DNA of 64,000 nucleotides from an uncultured Mailhella sp. (lineage in GTDB: Bacteria > Desulfobacterota > Desulfovibrionia > Desulfovibrionales > Desulfovibrionaceae), in the NCBI RefSeq assembly GCF_944324995.1, contig NZ_CALUYL010000002.1, positions 1 to 64,000 on the forward strand, given 5' to 3'. Positions 8,151 to 16,261 of this stretch are shown piece by piece (positions within the stretch are counted from its first letter, which is position 1; each line of letters opens with the position of its first letter). The notes under the pieces are model-generated. The model was not told the origin of the DNA. It made no database searches and saw only the letters and a program-made list of their open reading frames with translations. A program made the position numbers and the translations under genes.

Positions 8151-9536
8151 ATGGACGAACTTGCATCCTGTTCCAAATCCGGCTGGGAAGTTTATCGCTC
8201 GGCCGAAGACCGCCGGGCCATGACGACGCTGGCCGACGACTACATCCGCTTCATTTCCGACTGCAAAACCGAACGCGAAGCCGTGGACGGCGTGATCGCC
8301 CGTCTGAAAGACGCCGGATACACGGAAGGCTTCGGCACCGGCAAGGGTTGGCAGGCCCTGCACGGCAAGGCCATCTTCGTGGCCCGCAGAGGCCGCAAGC
8401 CTCTTTCCGAAGGCATCCGCCTCATCAGTGCCCACACCGACAGCCCCCGCCTCGACCTCAAGCAGCATCCGCTCATGGAACAGGTGGGCGTGGGACAGGC
8501 CAAAACCCATTATTACGGCGGCCTGCGCAAGTATCAGTGGTTTGCCCGTCCTCTGGCCATTCACGGCGTCATCGTGAAATCCGACGGCGAAGTCATCCGC
8601 GTCCGCCTCGGTGAAGAGGAAAACGAACCCGTGTTCACCATTGCCGATCTGCTGCCGCATCTCGCCCACAAGGACGGCAATCTCAAGCTCTCCGAAGCCT
8701 TCGACGCGGAAAAGCTCAACATCATCATGGGTCACGAACCCGTGCTCGCCGACAAGGACAAGGAAGACGACAAGGCTCCCAAGGACGCCGTGAAGGCCCG
8801 CGTGCTCCAGCTTCTGAACGAAAAATACGGCATCCGCGAAGACGACCTCATTTCCGCCGAACTGGAAGCCGTGCCCGCCGGACGCGCCCGCTACGTAGGC
8901 CTCGACAAGGGCATTGTCGGCGGCTACGGCCAGGACGACCGCATCTGCGTCTATACCGCTCTTCAGGCCCTGCTCGATGCCGAAGACCCCGAATATACGA
9001 GCTGCCTCATCTTCTGGGACAAGGAAGAAATCGGCTCCGACGGCTCAACCGGCGCAAGCTCCCGCTTCTTCCAGTACTGCGTGGAAGACATGGCCGCCGC
9101 CTGGGAGCCGGAAACGCCCTTCCGCAAGATCATGATGAACACCAGGGCCATGTCCGGCGACGTCCACGCCGCCGTTGATCCCGACTGGCAGGATCGTCAT
9201 GAACTCAAGAACTCCGCCTTCTTCGGCTACGGCGTGGCGTTCTGCAAGTTCACGGGCTCCCGCGGCAAGTACGGCGCCAACGACGCGCACCCCGAATACA
9301 TCGGCTGGATGCGCGGCGTGCTCGACGCCAAATCCATTCCGTGGCAGCTTGCGGAACTCGGCAAGGTCGATGTGGGCGGCGGCGGCACCGTGGCGCTGTT
9401 CCTGGCCGCCTACGGCATGGACGTGGTGGACGCCGGTCCCGCCCTGCTCGGCATGCACAGCCCCTTTGAGCTGGCCTCCGTGCCCGACATCTACTCCACC
9501 AAGCTGGCCTATCAGGCCTTCCTGGAAGCCAAATAA
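8151..9536 (+). CDS. M18 family aminopeptidase
   Basis: Predicted dinuclear-zinc aminopeptidase of peptidase family M18 that removes N-terminal residues from peptides in the cytoplasm. The 461-residue protein has zinc-ligand motifs ISAHTDSPRLDL (about residue 98), the catalytic DKEEIGSDG (about 286-294), MSGDVHAA and a final LGMHSPFE. Between 200 and 245 there is a Lys/Asp-rich stretch typical of the family insertion domain. Single gene with its own upstream AT-rich stretch and a downstream terminator. Other M18 names (apeA, apeB) are possible, so no symbol is given. Confidence 0.92.
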   Translation: MDELASCSKSGWEVYRSAEDRRAMTTLADDYIRFISDCKTEREAVDGVIARLKDAGYTEGFGTGKGWQALHGKAIFVARRGRKPLSEGIRLISAHTDSPRLDLKQHPLMEQVGVGQAKTHYYGGLRKYQWFARPLAIHGVIVKSDGEVIRVRLGEEENEPVFTIADLLPHLAHKDGNLKLSEAFDAEKLNIIMGHEPVLADKDKEDDKAPKDAVKARVLQLLNEKYGIREDDLISAELEAVPAGRARYVGLDKGIVGGYGQDDRICVYTALQALLDAEDPEYTSCLIFWDKEEIGSDGSTGASSRFFQYCVEDMAAAWEPETPFRKIMMNTRAMSGDVHAAVDPDWQDRHELKNSAFFGYGVAFCKFTGSRGKYGANDAHPEYIGWMRGVLDAKSIPWQLAELGKVDVGGGGTVALFLAAYGMDVVDAGPALLGMHSPFELASVPDIYSTKLAYQAFLEAK

Positions 9537-9560
9537 CCAAATAATGTGCTTCTTCTGACG

Positions 9561-9599
9561 AAAAGAGCCGCTCCATCGTGGGCGGCTCTTCTTTTTTTT
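9561..9599 (+). terminator. Terminator after the M18 aminopeptidase
   Basis: Stem AAGAGCCGC / GCGGCTCTT with a 10-nt loop, followed by a long T run on the plus strand. Confidence 0.85.
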
Positions 9600-10040
9600 G
9601 CCGAACGCTTTCCGCCCTGCGACGCCCGATTGAACATCAGCAAGGGCGCATCCTCCCCGCTCCCGGCCGAAAGTCTGCATTTTTCTGTAGCGACGCAAAG
9701 CCTTCTCCCGGCACGACGCGCCGCGATGGCGCTTTCCCTGCATTTCTCAGCAAAGACCGCTCCCGCGGAGCGATCCGCGCCCACAAACCGCGCCACCATC
9801 CGCGCGCCGAGGAGCGAACGGCAGGCGGCCGCCCTTCTCGCTGCCGCGAACCAGAGCTCGAGGCCGGTCCGACCACCCGCAGCGACGCCCGCGCGAATCG
9901 AATCACGCTCTCCGCGGGATGCCGCCCTGCGCAGCGCCGCCAACGCGGCATGCCGACGCCAGCCGCGGCGTCGGTCAGCCTTGTCGTCGATGCGGTTCAG
10001 ACACTTCGTCAACACCGACGGCAACACCAGACGCGGACTA
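9600..10040. other. Intergenic stretch with no convincing gene
   Basis: The GC-rich region between two converging genes has open frames on both strands, but their translations are Arg/Ala/Ser-rich, with no recognisable domain and no good ribosome site. I see nothing I can support as a gene or RNA. Confidence 0.4.
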
Positions 10041-10080
10041 AAAAAGAGACGTGCGCATATGCCGACCATATGCGCACGTC
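10041..10080 (-). terminator. Perfect 14-bp hairpin terminator of adh
   Basis: GACGTGCGCATATG at 10048-10061 and its exact complement at 10067-10080 flank a 5-nt loop. On the minus strand the stem is followed by TCTTTTT, so it terminates the alcohol dehydrogenase transcript. A second hairpin (9-bp arms at 10107-10115 and 10122-10130) lies between it and the adh stop and has no T run; it may protect the mRNA 3' end. Confidence 0.85.
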
Positions 10081-10145
10081 ATCGGGGAGGTGGATGTACC
10101 AGGTTAATGCCGGAGGGGAGACTCCGGCATCATTTCATGCCGCTC

Positions 10146-11345
10146 TTACAGAGCCTTCTTGTAGATGGCCGCCACGGCAGCGTCGGTCATCGTACGAGGG
10201 TTGGTCAGGCCGCAGGCGTCCTTCTGAGCGTTGGCGGTCATGATCGGGATGTCTTCTTCGCGCACTTCCTTGCCGTACTTCTTGCCGAGGGCGATGAGGC
10301 CTTCGGGGATGTCGACGTCGCGGGACAGTTCGCGGATGGCCTTCACAGCGGCTTCAGCGGACTGGTTGGCGGTGTAGCCTTCGGTGCGTTCGCCGAGCAG
10401 AGTGGCGATGCGGCCGAAGCGGCGGCGGGCAGCGATGAGGTTGTATTCGCAGACGTAGGGCAGCAGGATGGCGTTGCATTCGCCGTGAGGCAGGTTGTAG
10501 AAGCCGCCCAGCTGGTGAGCCATGGCATGCACGTGGCCGAGGCTGGCGTTGTTGAACGCCATGCCGGCGAGGTATTCAGCGTAGCACATGCCTTCGCGGG
10601 CTTCTTTGTCCTTGCCGTTGGCCACGGCGCGACGCAGGTAGCGGTTGATGAATTCAATGGCCTTTTCAGCGCAGGCGTCGGTCATGGGAGTGGCGGCGGT
10701 GGAAACATAGGCTTCCACGGCGTGGGTCAGGGCGTCCATGCCGGTGGCGGCGGTCAGGGAAGGCGGCATGCCCATCATGAGGACGGGGTCGTCGATGGCG
10801 ACGCTGGGAGTGCAGCGCCAGTCAACGATGGCCATCTTAACCTTGCGGGCAACGTCGGTGATGATGCAGAAACGGGTCATTTCCGAAGCGGTGCCGGCGG
10901 TGGTGTTCACGGCAACATAGGGAGGGAAGGGCTTGGAGGACTTGTCCACGCCTTCGTAGTCCTGAATCTTGCCGCCGTTGCTGACCAGGAAGCCGACGCC
11001 CTTGCCGCAGTCGTGAGAGCTGCCGCCGCCGAGGGTGATGAGGCTGTCGCAGCCGTTGGCCTTGTAAACTTCGGCAGCGTCATGCACGTTCTTGTCGGTG
11101 GGGTTCGGAACAGCGCCGTCGAACACGACATAAGACACGCCGCCTTCGTCGAGAATGTCGGTAATCTGCTTCAGAATGCCGCAGGCAACAATACCCTTGT
11201 CAGTTACTATCAGAGGATGCTTGGCGCCCAGGCTCTTCAGACGGTAAGGAATTTCCTTGCTGCAGTTAGGACCAACGAGAGTCACAGTAGGAATAAAGAA
11301 GGAAGTGATCTGTCCCTGGTACATGCATTTGACATCAGTGCTCAT
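10146..11345 (-). CDS. Iron-containing alcohol dehydrogenase
   Basis: Group III (Fe-dependent) NAD(P)-linked alcohol dehydrogenase, cytoplasmic, interconverting short alcohols and aldehydes. The 399-residue protein has the nucleotide-binding GGGSSHDCGK, TTAGTASEMTRF, metal-ligand GMDALTHAVEAYVS (Asp/His), and HAMAHQLGGFYNLPHGECN (two more His). I chose the start at 11345 because AAGGAG lies about 6 nt upstream; the frame extends further but has no ribosome site. Single-gene unit with a 600-nt AT-rich upstream region holding repeats and a perfect terminator, suggesting strong, regulated expression. Substrate is unknown: ethanol, sulfoacetaldehyde (as Bilophila SarD) or methylthioacetaldehyde are all possible. 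Confidence 0.92.
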   Translation of the reverse strand: MSTDVKCMYQGQITSFFIPTVTLVGPNCSKEIPYRLKSLGAKHPLIVTDKGIVACGILKQITDILDEGGVSYVVFDGAVPNPTDKNVHDAAEVYKANGCDSLITLGGGSSHDCGKGVGFLVSNGGKIQDYEGVDKSSKPFPPYVAVNTTAGTASEMTRFCIITDVARKVKMAIVDWRCTPSVAIDDPVLMMGMPPSLTAATGMDALTHAVEAYVSTAATPMTDACAEKAIEFINRYLRRAVANGKDKEAREGMCYAEYLAGMAFNNASLGHVHAMAHQLGGFYNLPHGECNAILLPYVCEYNLIAARRRFGRIATLLGERTEGYTANQSAEAAVKAIRELSRDVDIPEGLIALGKKYGKEVREEDIPIMTANAQKDACGLTNPRTMTDAAVAAIYKKAL

Positions 11346-11460
11346 AGTAACTCCTTGAAAGCAGTAGTTAGCAAAAGGATAAGAGACTTGTACTGTATTT
11401 GTCCTACGGTACTGCTGAGAAAAAGTCAAAGGTTCTGAAAAAATAAAAAAATAACTTTTT

Positions 11461-11473
11461 CATTTCAAAATTC
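11461..11473 (-). repeat. 13-bp element upstream of adh, copy 1
   Basis: Plus strand reads CATTTCAAAATTC, so in the adh direction it is GAATTTTGAAATG. It lies about 116 nt before the adh start. It is identical to the two copies at 11549-11574, which suggests binding sites for one regulator. Confidence 0.55.
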
Positions 11474-11548
11474 AATAAATAAAATAATCAATCATCAGGC
11501 CATATTACCGCGTTACTAAAAAAAACAAGCTCGAAACTTTTCCCGTTT

Positions 11549-11574
11549 CATTTCAAAATTCCATTTCAAAATTC
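11549..11574 (-). repeat. Perfect tandem duplication of the 13-bp element upstream of adh
   Basis: Two back-to-back copies of CATTTCAAAATTC (11549-11561 and 11562-11574). The core ATTTCAAAATT also occurs, in the same orientation relative to the gene, before tunR (20444-20454). Confidence 0.6.
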
Positions 11575-11956
11575 ACCCTTTTTCCCCTGTTTTGTGCCTC
11601 TTGGGGAAGTGCGTAACATTCTCGGCGCATTCCCTGGATATTCATTCTTAACATTGCATAATATCATAATAAATTTTATTTTTTATTTCAAAACTACGGC
11701 ATCGCGCCCCTTTTGCCTCTTCCGCGTTTCCCTCTTTTCTTATTAAGAATGGCTCTCCTTTTATAACCATGCGCCCAGGAAAATCGGCGGCCCGCGGCAC
11801 GAAAAACCACCCCTTCCCGACCGGCGCCGCAGGGAAAACCGCCCCCCTCTTGAAACGCTCCCGGCACTACGCTATAAAAAGGAAAAATCGGAAGAGCAGA
11901 TATGACGACATCTGGGCTGCCGTATCTGCCTTTTGCAAAACACGGAGTAGGATATC

Positions 11957-12451
11957 ATGCGTCGCACTCTTCTCACCTGCGCCCTTCTGGCCGCTCTGGT
12001 TGTTCCCGCTTCCGCCGCTGTCGATACCAGCAAACTCCAGCTTCCCGGCGATCTTACGCTCGAACAGGCGCAGAAGGTCGTTGACGGCGCCTTGGCCTTC
12101 GCCAAGAAACAGGGCGTGCCCATGAACATCAGCGTCATCGACGCCGGCGGCAACCTGAAAGCCTTCTGCCGCATGGACGGCGCCTTCCTCGGCAGCATCG
12201 ACGTTTCCATGAAGAAGGCCAAGACCGCCCGTCTGTTCAACATGTCCAGCGCCGAACTCGGCGCGGCCGCCCAGCCCGGCGGCGAACTGTACGGCATTGA
12301 AGTCACCAACAACGGCCTCGTCATCTTCGGCGGCGGCGAACTGCTGAAGGACAAGAACGGCGTTGTCGTCGGCGCCATCGGCGTGAGCGGCGGCTCCGTG
12401 CAGGAAGACACCAACGTGGCCAAGGCCGGCGTTGCCTCCCTGAACAAGTAG
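11957..12451 (+). CDS. Periplasmic GlcG/HbpS family haem-binding-like protein
   Basis: 164 residues with a clear signal peptide (Arg3, hydrophobic core, cleavage after ASA at about residue 20) and a GlcG/HbpS domain: LTLEQAQKVVDGALAFAKK, VIDAGGNLKAFCRMDGAF, SMKKAKTA, and the Gly-rich VVGAIGVSGGSV near the end. The family includes the extracellular haem-binding protein HbpS and GlcG-like proteins linked to cobalamin or diol metabolism; the exact ligand is unknown. Exported, so probably periplasmic. It stands alone with its own terminator, divergent from adh. The initiation region GGAGTAGGATATC precedes the ATG. Confidence 0.85.
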   Translation: MRRTLLTCALLAALVVPASAAVDTSKLQLPGDLTLEQAQKVVDGALAFAKKQGVPMNISVIDAGGNLKAFCRMDGAFLGSIDVSMKKAKTARLFNMSSAELGAAAQPGGELYGIEVTNNGLVIFGGGELLKDKNGVVVGAIGVSGGSVQEDTNVAKAGVASLNK

Positions 12452-12512
12452 CGCTCCGGCCGCCTGAACTCCGGCATGAGGGCGCAGATTCCCTTCATGC
12501 CTGCCCGTTTTC

Positions 12513-12548
12513 CCGGGGCGGATGTCTTCAGGCATCCGCCCTTTTTCG
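12513..12548 (+). terminator. Terminator after the HbpS-like gene
   Basis: Stem GGGCGGATG / CATCCGCCC with an 8-nt loop, then CTTTTTC on the plus strand. Confidence 0.85.
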
Positions 12549-12582
12549 CTCTCCCCTTCCTTTCTTTAATAGGAGACTCATC

Positions 12583-13146
12583 ATGGATGTTTTGGAAGCC
12601 ATAGAAAAACGACGCAGCATTCGCAGCTACACGGATCGTCCCGTGGAAAAGGACGTGCTGGAAAGGCTCGTGAAGACGGCCGTGAAGGCTCCCACCGGCT
12701 CCGGCATGGAGCCGTGGGGATTCGTGGTTCTTCAGGACCAAAAGGAAATCGACACGCTCTCGGAACGCGTCAAGCAGAAGGTGCTGAACAATATGGCGGA
12801 CTATCCGCAGTTCAGCCAGTACGAATCCTGGCTCAGGAATGAGAAATACCACATCTTCAATCACGCGGGCACGGTGCTCATCGTCTATGGCGACTGCGCT
12901 TCGCCCTGGCATGTGTACGACTGCTCCCTCGTGGCCGGCAACATCATGCTCGCCGCGGAAAACGAAGGCATAGGCTGCTGCTGGATAGGCTTTGCCGAAG
13001 CCCTCTTCAACGACGCCGACTTCAAGGCCGAGCATCATGTTCCCGAAGGCTACCATCTGGTTTCCACGCTGAGCATGGGCTACACCAAGGTGCCCGTGCC
13101 GCCGTGCACCCGCAAGGATCCGGTGTTCTTTTCCTGGACAAAGTAG
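12583..13146 (+). CDS. Nitroreductase family protein
   Basis: FMN-dependent NAD(P)H oxidoreductase of the nitroreductase superfamily, substrate unknown. The 187-residue protein begins MDVLEAIEKRRSIRSYTDRP, the typical FMN-phosphate-binding start with RRSIR, has APTGSGMEPWGFVVL (about residues 43-57) and a late GCCWIGFAEAL. Start supported by TAGGAGACTC. It lies just before the aor promoter but is probably a separate unit, since a good promoter separates them. Confidence 0.88.
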   Translation: MDVLEAIEKRRSIRSYTDRPVEKDVLERLVKTAVKAPTGSGMEPWGFVVLQDQKEIDTLSERVKQKVLNNMADYPQFSQYESWLRNEKYHIFNHAGTVLIVYGDCASPWHVYDCSLVAGNIMLAAENEGIGCCWIGFAEALFNDADFKAEHHVPEGYHLVSTLSMGYTKVPVPPCTRKDPVFFSWTK

Positions 13147-13246
13147 CAGGCGACTTGCCGCACGGGGCAGACTCTCTGCCCCGCCGCCTCCTGACCGTCA
13201 CGAAATGGGAGATCTTCATAAAAAGCGTGATTGTTTTTTCTCTTCC

Positions 13247-13276
13247 TTGACGAAAAAAAACATACGGCCCTATGGT
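13247..13276 (+). promoter_or_regulatory. Probable sigma-70 promoter of aor
   Basis: TTGACG at 13247-13252 and TATGGT at 13271-13276, with an 18-nt A-rich spacer, ending 57 nt before the aor start. Confidence 0.5.
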
Positions 13277-13332
13277 CGGCTTAAAGAGGCTTCTCCGATT
13301 ATCGTGAATCCATAACCCAAGGAGCACACGGC

Positions 13333-15075
13333 ATGTTTCGTTTTCTGCGTGTCAACATGGCTACCAAGAGCTGCGTGTTTGAGGACATCCCCGAAGAATA
13401 CGCCGGTCTTGGCGGTCGCGCCCTGACCTCCACCATTGTGGCCCGCGAGGTCAACCCCATCTGCACTCCTCTCGGACCGCACAACAAACTCGTTTTTGCC
13501 CCCGGTCTGCTGGGCGCCACCAACAGCCCCAACTCCAACCGCATTTCCGTGGGCTGCAAGAGCCCCCTCACCGAAGGCATCAAGGAATCCAACTCCGGCG
13601 GTCAGCCCGGCGGCCATCTTGCCAAGCTCGGCATTCTGGCCATCATCGTGGAAGACATGGCCACCGAAGGCGAATGGTGGCAGCTTGAAATCAGCAAGGA
13701 TTCCGCCAAGCTCGTTCCCTCCACCGTGGCCGGCCTGAACAACTTCGACGCCGTGGCCAAGCTCGTCGAGCAGTACGGCAAGGATTGCAGCTACGTCACC
13801 ATCGGCCGCGCGGGCGAATTCAAGCTCACCGCCGCCAGCATCGCCTTCACCGACCGCGAACTGCGTCCGCAGCGCCATGCCGGCCGCGGCGGCGTGGGCG
13901 CCGTCATGGGTTCCAAGGGCCTCAAGGCCATCATCATCAATCCCGAGGGCGGCAAGAATCATCCTCTCGTGGATGAAGAAGGCTTCAAGGCCGCGTCCAA
14001 GCGCTTTGCCAAGGCTCTCACCAGCCATCCCATCACCGGCAAGGGCCTTGCCGAATACGGCACCGCCGTGCTCGTGAACATTCTGCACGAAGCGGGCGGC
14101 CTTCCCACCCGCAACTTCACCTGCGGCCAGTTCGAGCATCACGAAGCCGTTTCCGGCGAACGCATGAACAAGCTCACCAAGGAACGCGGCGGCGAAGGCT
14201 CCGTGGCCCACGGCTGCATGAGCGGCTGCATCATCCGCTGCAGCGGCATCTTCCCCGACGAAAAGGGCAAGTTCAAGAGCAAGTGGCCCGAATATGAAAC
14301 CCTGTGGTGCTTCGGTCCCCACAGCAACATCGACGACCTCGATCTCATCTGCACCTTCGACCACATGTGCGACGACATCGGCGTGGACACCATTGACGTC
14401 GGCGTGGCCGTCGGCGTGGCCATGGCCGGCGGCGGCATTCCGCTCGGCGACGGCAAGGCCGTCATGGAAGCCATGAAGGGCATCAGCGAAGGCACCCCGC
14501 TCGGCCGCATCATCGGCTGCGGCACCGCCACCACCGGCCGCGTGTTCGGCGTGCGCAGAGTGCCCTGCGTCAAGGGTCAGAGCCTGCCCGCCTACGATCC
14601 GCGCGCGGTCAAGGGCGTGGGCGTCACCTACGCCACCACCCCCATGGGCGCGGACCACACCGCCGGCTACGCGGTCACCGCGAACATCCTTTCCTGCGGC
14701 GGCAAGGTTGATCCGCTCAAGAAGGAAGGTCAGATCGAACTTTCCCGCAATCTGCAGATCGCCACGGCTTCCGTGGACAGCGTGGGCCTGTGCCTGTTCA
14801 CGGCCTTCGCCATCCTCGACATTCCGGACGCCCTCGCGGCCATCGTGGACATGCTGAACGCCAAGTTCGGCTGGAAGCTCACCGGCGACGACGTGGTCAC
14901 CCTCGGTCAGCGCATCCTGTCCACGGAAATCGACTTCAACCGTCGTGCCGGCATCACCGAAGCCGCCGACCATCTGCCCGACTTCTTCACCGACGAGCCC
15001 GTGGCGCCTCACAACACCACCTTCGACTTCACGCCTGAAGAACTGCAGACCACCTTCAACTGGATAAAGAAGTAA
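13333..15075 (+). CDS. aor: Tungsten-containing aldehyde ferredoxin oxidoreductase
   Basis: Oxidises aldehydes to carboxylates with reduction of ferredoxin, using a tungsten-bis-pyranopterin and one [4Fe-4S] cluster. The 580-residue length matches AOR (about 600). Seen features: N-terminal beta-strand domain with GGRALTS near residue 28, RISVGCKSPLT, GGHLAKLG, RHAGRGGVGAVMGSKGLKAI, and the cluster cysteines C295, C299, C303 and C487. Their spacing is C-x3-C-x3-C rather than the C-x2-C-x3-C of Pyrococcus AOR. AAGGAG ribosome site 9 nt upstream. It heads a plus-strand run with moaD-like and moeB-like genes and is followed by tungsten cofactor and transport genes, which supports tungsten rather than molybdenum. 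Confidence 0.94.
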   Translation: MFRFLRVNMATKSCVFEDIPEEYAGLGGRALTSTIVAREVNPICTPLGPHNKLVFAPGLLGATNSPNSNRISVGCKSPLTEGIKESNSGGQPGGHLAKLGILAIIVEDMATEGEWWQLEISKDSAKLVPSTVAGLNNFDAVAKLVEQYGKDCSYVTIGRAGEFKLTAASIAFTDRELRPQRHAGRGGVGAVMGSKGLKAIIINPEGGKNHPLVDEEGFKAASKRFAKALTSHPITGKGLAEYGTAVLVNILHEAGGLPTRNFTCGQFEHHEAVSGERMNKLTKERGGEGSVAHGCMSGCIIRCSGIFPDEKGKFKSKWPEYETLWCFGPHSNIDDLDLICTFDHMCDDIGVDTIDVGVAVGVAMAGGGIPLGDGKAVMEAMKGISEGTPLGRIIGCGTATTGRVFGVRRVPCVKGQSLPAYDPRAVKGVGVTYATTPMGADHTAGYAVTANILSCGGKVDPLKKEGQIELSRNLQIATASVDSVGLCLFTAFAILDIPDALAAIVDMLNAKFGWKLTGDDVVTLGQRILSTEIDFNRRAGITEAADHLPDFFTDEPVAPHNTTFDFTPEELQTTFNWIKK

Positions 15076-15123
15076 CCTCTTCCCGTCCCGCGCGGGGTCC
15101 GCTCCGCGCGGGACTTTTCTCCC

Positions 15124-15372
15124 ATGAGCATACTGATAAAACTCAGCACCACCCTTCGCGATCTCGTTCCCGACTACGATCCGGAAGCGGGTCTTCAGTT
15201 TTCGCTCGGCGAGGGCGAGAGCTCGCTGACCGCCGGAGAACTGGCGAACCGCATCGGCATCCCTCACGAGGAAATCAAAATCGTCATGATCAACAGCCGT
15301 CAGAACGACCTTGACTCCACCGTGAACGACGGCGACCGCGTGGCGTATTTTCCCGCCGTGGGAGGAGGCTAA
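15124..15372 (+). CDS. MoaD/ThiS-like sulfur carrier linked to AOR
   Basis: 82-residue ubiquitin-fold protein ending in Gly-Gly-Gly (GGG), the terminus that is adenylated and converted to a thiocarboxylate to give sulfur to molybdopterin. The body (IGIPHEEIKIVMINSRQ, DGDRVAYFPAVGGG) matches MoaD/ThiS. It is 48 nt after aor and is followed directly by its likely activating enzyme. Its role is probably supplying sulfur for the pterin of the tungsten cofactor. moaE, the partner subunit of MPT synthase, is not in the window. Confidence 0.85.
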   Translation: MSILIKLSTTLRDLVPDYDPEAGLQFSLGEGESSLTAGELANRIGIPHEEIKIVMINSRQNDLDSTVNDGDRVAYFPAVGGG

Positions 15373-16230
15373 ATGCGTCCCTTCCCTTCCGACACGGAAC
15401 TTGCCGAACGCTTTGCCCCCTATCTCAGGCAGCAGCGCGGCGAACGCTCCATGATTCGGGAAGGCGTGCGCCTTCTGGCGCAGGAACTCGGCATTCCGGA
15501 ACGCGTCGCCATGACGGAGCTGCTTGCCCGCGACATCTGGCCGGAACGTTTCAGCCGCTGCCGCGGAGCCTTCAGCGCGCAGGCGCTTTCCGCCCTGCTT
15601 TCCACGAGAGTTCTCCTTGCCGGATGCGGCGGCCTCGGCGGTCACGCGGCGGCGCTTCTGGCGCGCATGGGCGTGGGGAGCCTTGTGCTCTGCGATCCCG
15701 ACAGGTTCGAGGAAAGCAATCTCAACCGGCAGCTTTTCTGCACGGAACAGGCGCTGGGACGCTTCAAGGCGGAAGTCTGCCGCGAGGGAGTTCTGAGCAT
15801 CGCTTCCTACATGGATGTGGAAGCGCGCACCGTGGCTCTGGACGAAGACAATCTGCCGCAGATGCTGGAAGGCGTGGACGTCGTCATGGACTGCCTGGAT
15901 TCCATCGCTCGCAAAAAGATGCTGGAGGAAGCCGCCAACCGCGTCGGCGTTCCCTGCGTACAGGGTTCCGTGGCCAGAAACGAGGGCCTCGCCCTTTTCG
16001 ACGGCAGCGGAGACATGCCCTTCTCTCTGGCGTATCCCGGCGAAGATGCGGGCAACAGGGAAGGCGCTCCCATGAACACCCATGTGCTGACCGTGGCAGG
16101 CACGGCCTGTCTTATGGCCTCTCTTCTCATGCGGAGACTCTGCCGGAACAAGAACGACGACGGAAAGCTCTTTCATCTCGACCTTTCCATCCCGGAACTG
16201 GAAACGCTTACGGTTCTTCCCCGGCGCTGA
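15373..16230 (+). CDS. MoeB/ThiF/HesA family adenylyltransferase
   Basis: E1-like enzyme expected to adenylate the C-terminal glycine of the MoaD-like protein directly upstream; the two genes abut without a gap. In the 285-residue protein, the Rossmann motif LLAGCGGLGGHAA lies at about residues 82-94, followed by DPDRFEESNLNRQ (ATP and Mg binding), MDCLDS and PCVQGSVARNEG. The first 75 residues are a helical extension typical of the AOR-linked subgroup. I see no pair of CxxC zinc motifs, unlike classical MoeB. MoeB-type function in Tuco synthesis is inferred from context. Confidence 0.85.
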   Translation: MRPFPSDTELAERFAPYLRQQRGERSMIREGVRLLAQELGIPERVAMTELLARDIWPERFSRCRGAFSAQALSALLSTRVLLAGCGGLGGHAAALLARMGVGSLVLCDPDRFEESNLNRQLFCTEQALGRFKAEVCREGVLSIASYMDVEARTVALDEDNLPQMLEGVDVVMDCLDSIARKKMLEEAANRVGVPCVQGSVARNEGLALFDGSGDMPFSLAYPGEDAGNREGAPMNTHVLTVAGTACLMASLLMRRLCRNKNDDGKLFHLDLSIPELETLTVLPRR

Positions 16231-16261
16231 ACCCCAAACATTTCACTCAAAGGAACATGGC

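Larger units (their letters stand above)
11346..11956. promoter_or_regulatory. AT-rich divergent control region of adh and the HbpS-like gene
   Basis: No gene is supported. Most of 11430-11760 is AT-rich, unlike the surrounding DNA, and holds repeats of CATTTCAAAATTC (listed separately) plus a partial copy at 11684-11694. Promoters for adh (minus) and for the plus-strand gene at 11957 must lie here, but I could not fix exact boxes. Confidence 0.5.

Noticed and set aside
13270..16176. Very long open frame on the minus strand opposite aor, moaD-like and moeB-like genes
   Set aside because: Its translation is rich in Gly, His and Ala without domains, while the plus strand encodes clear AOR. High GC content with biased third positions leaves antisense frames open.
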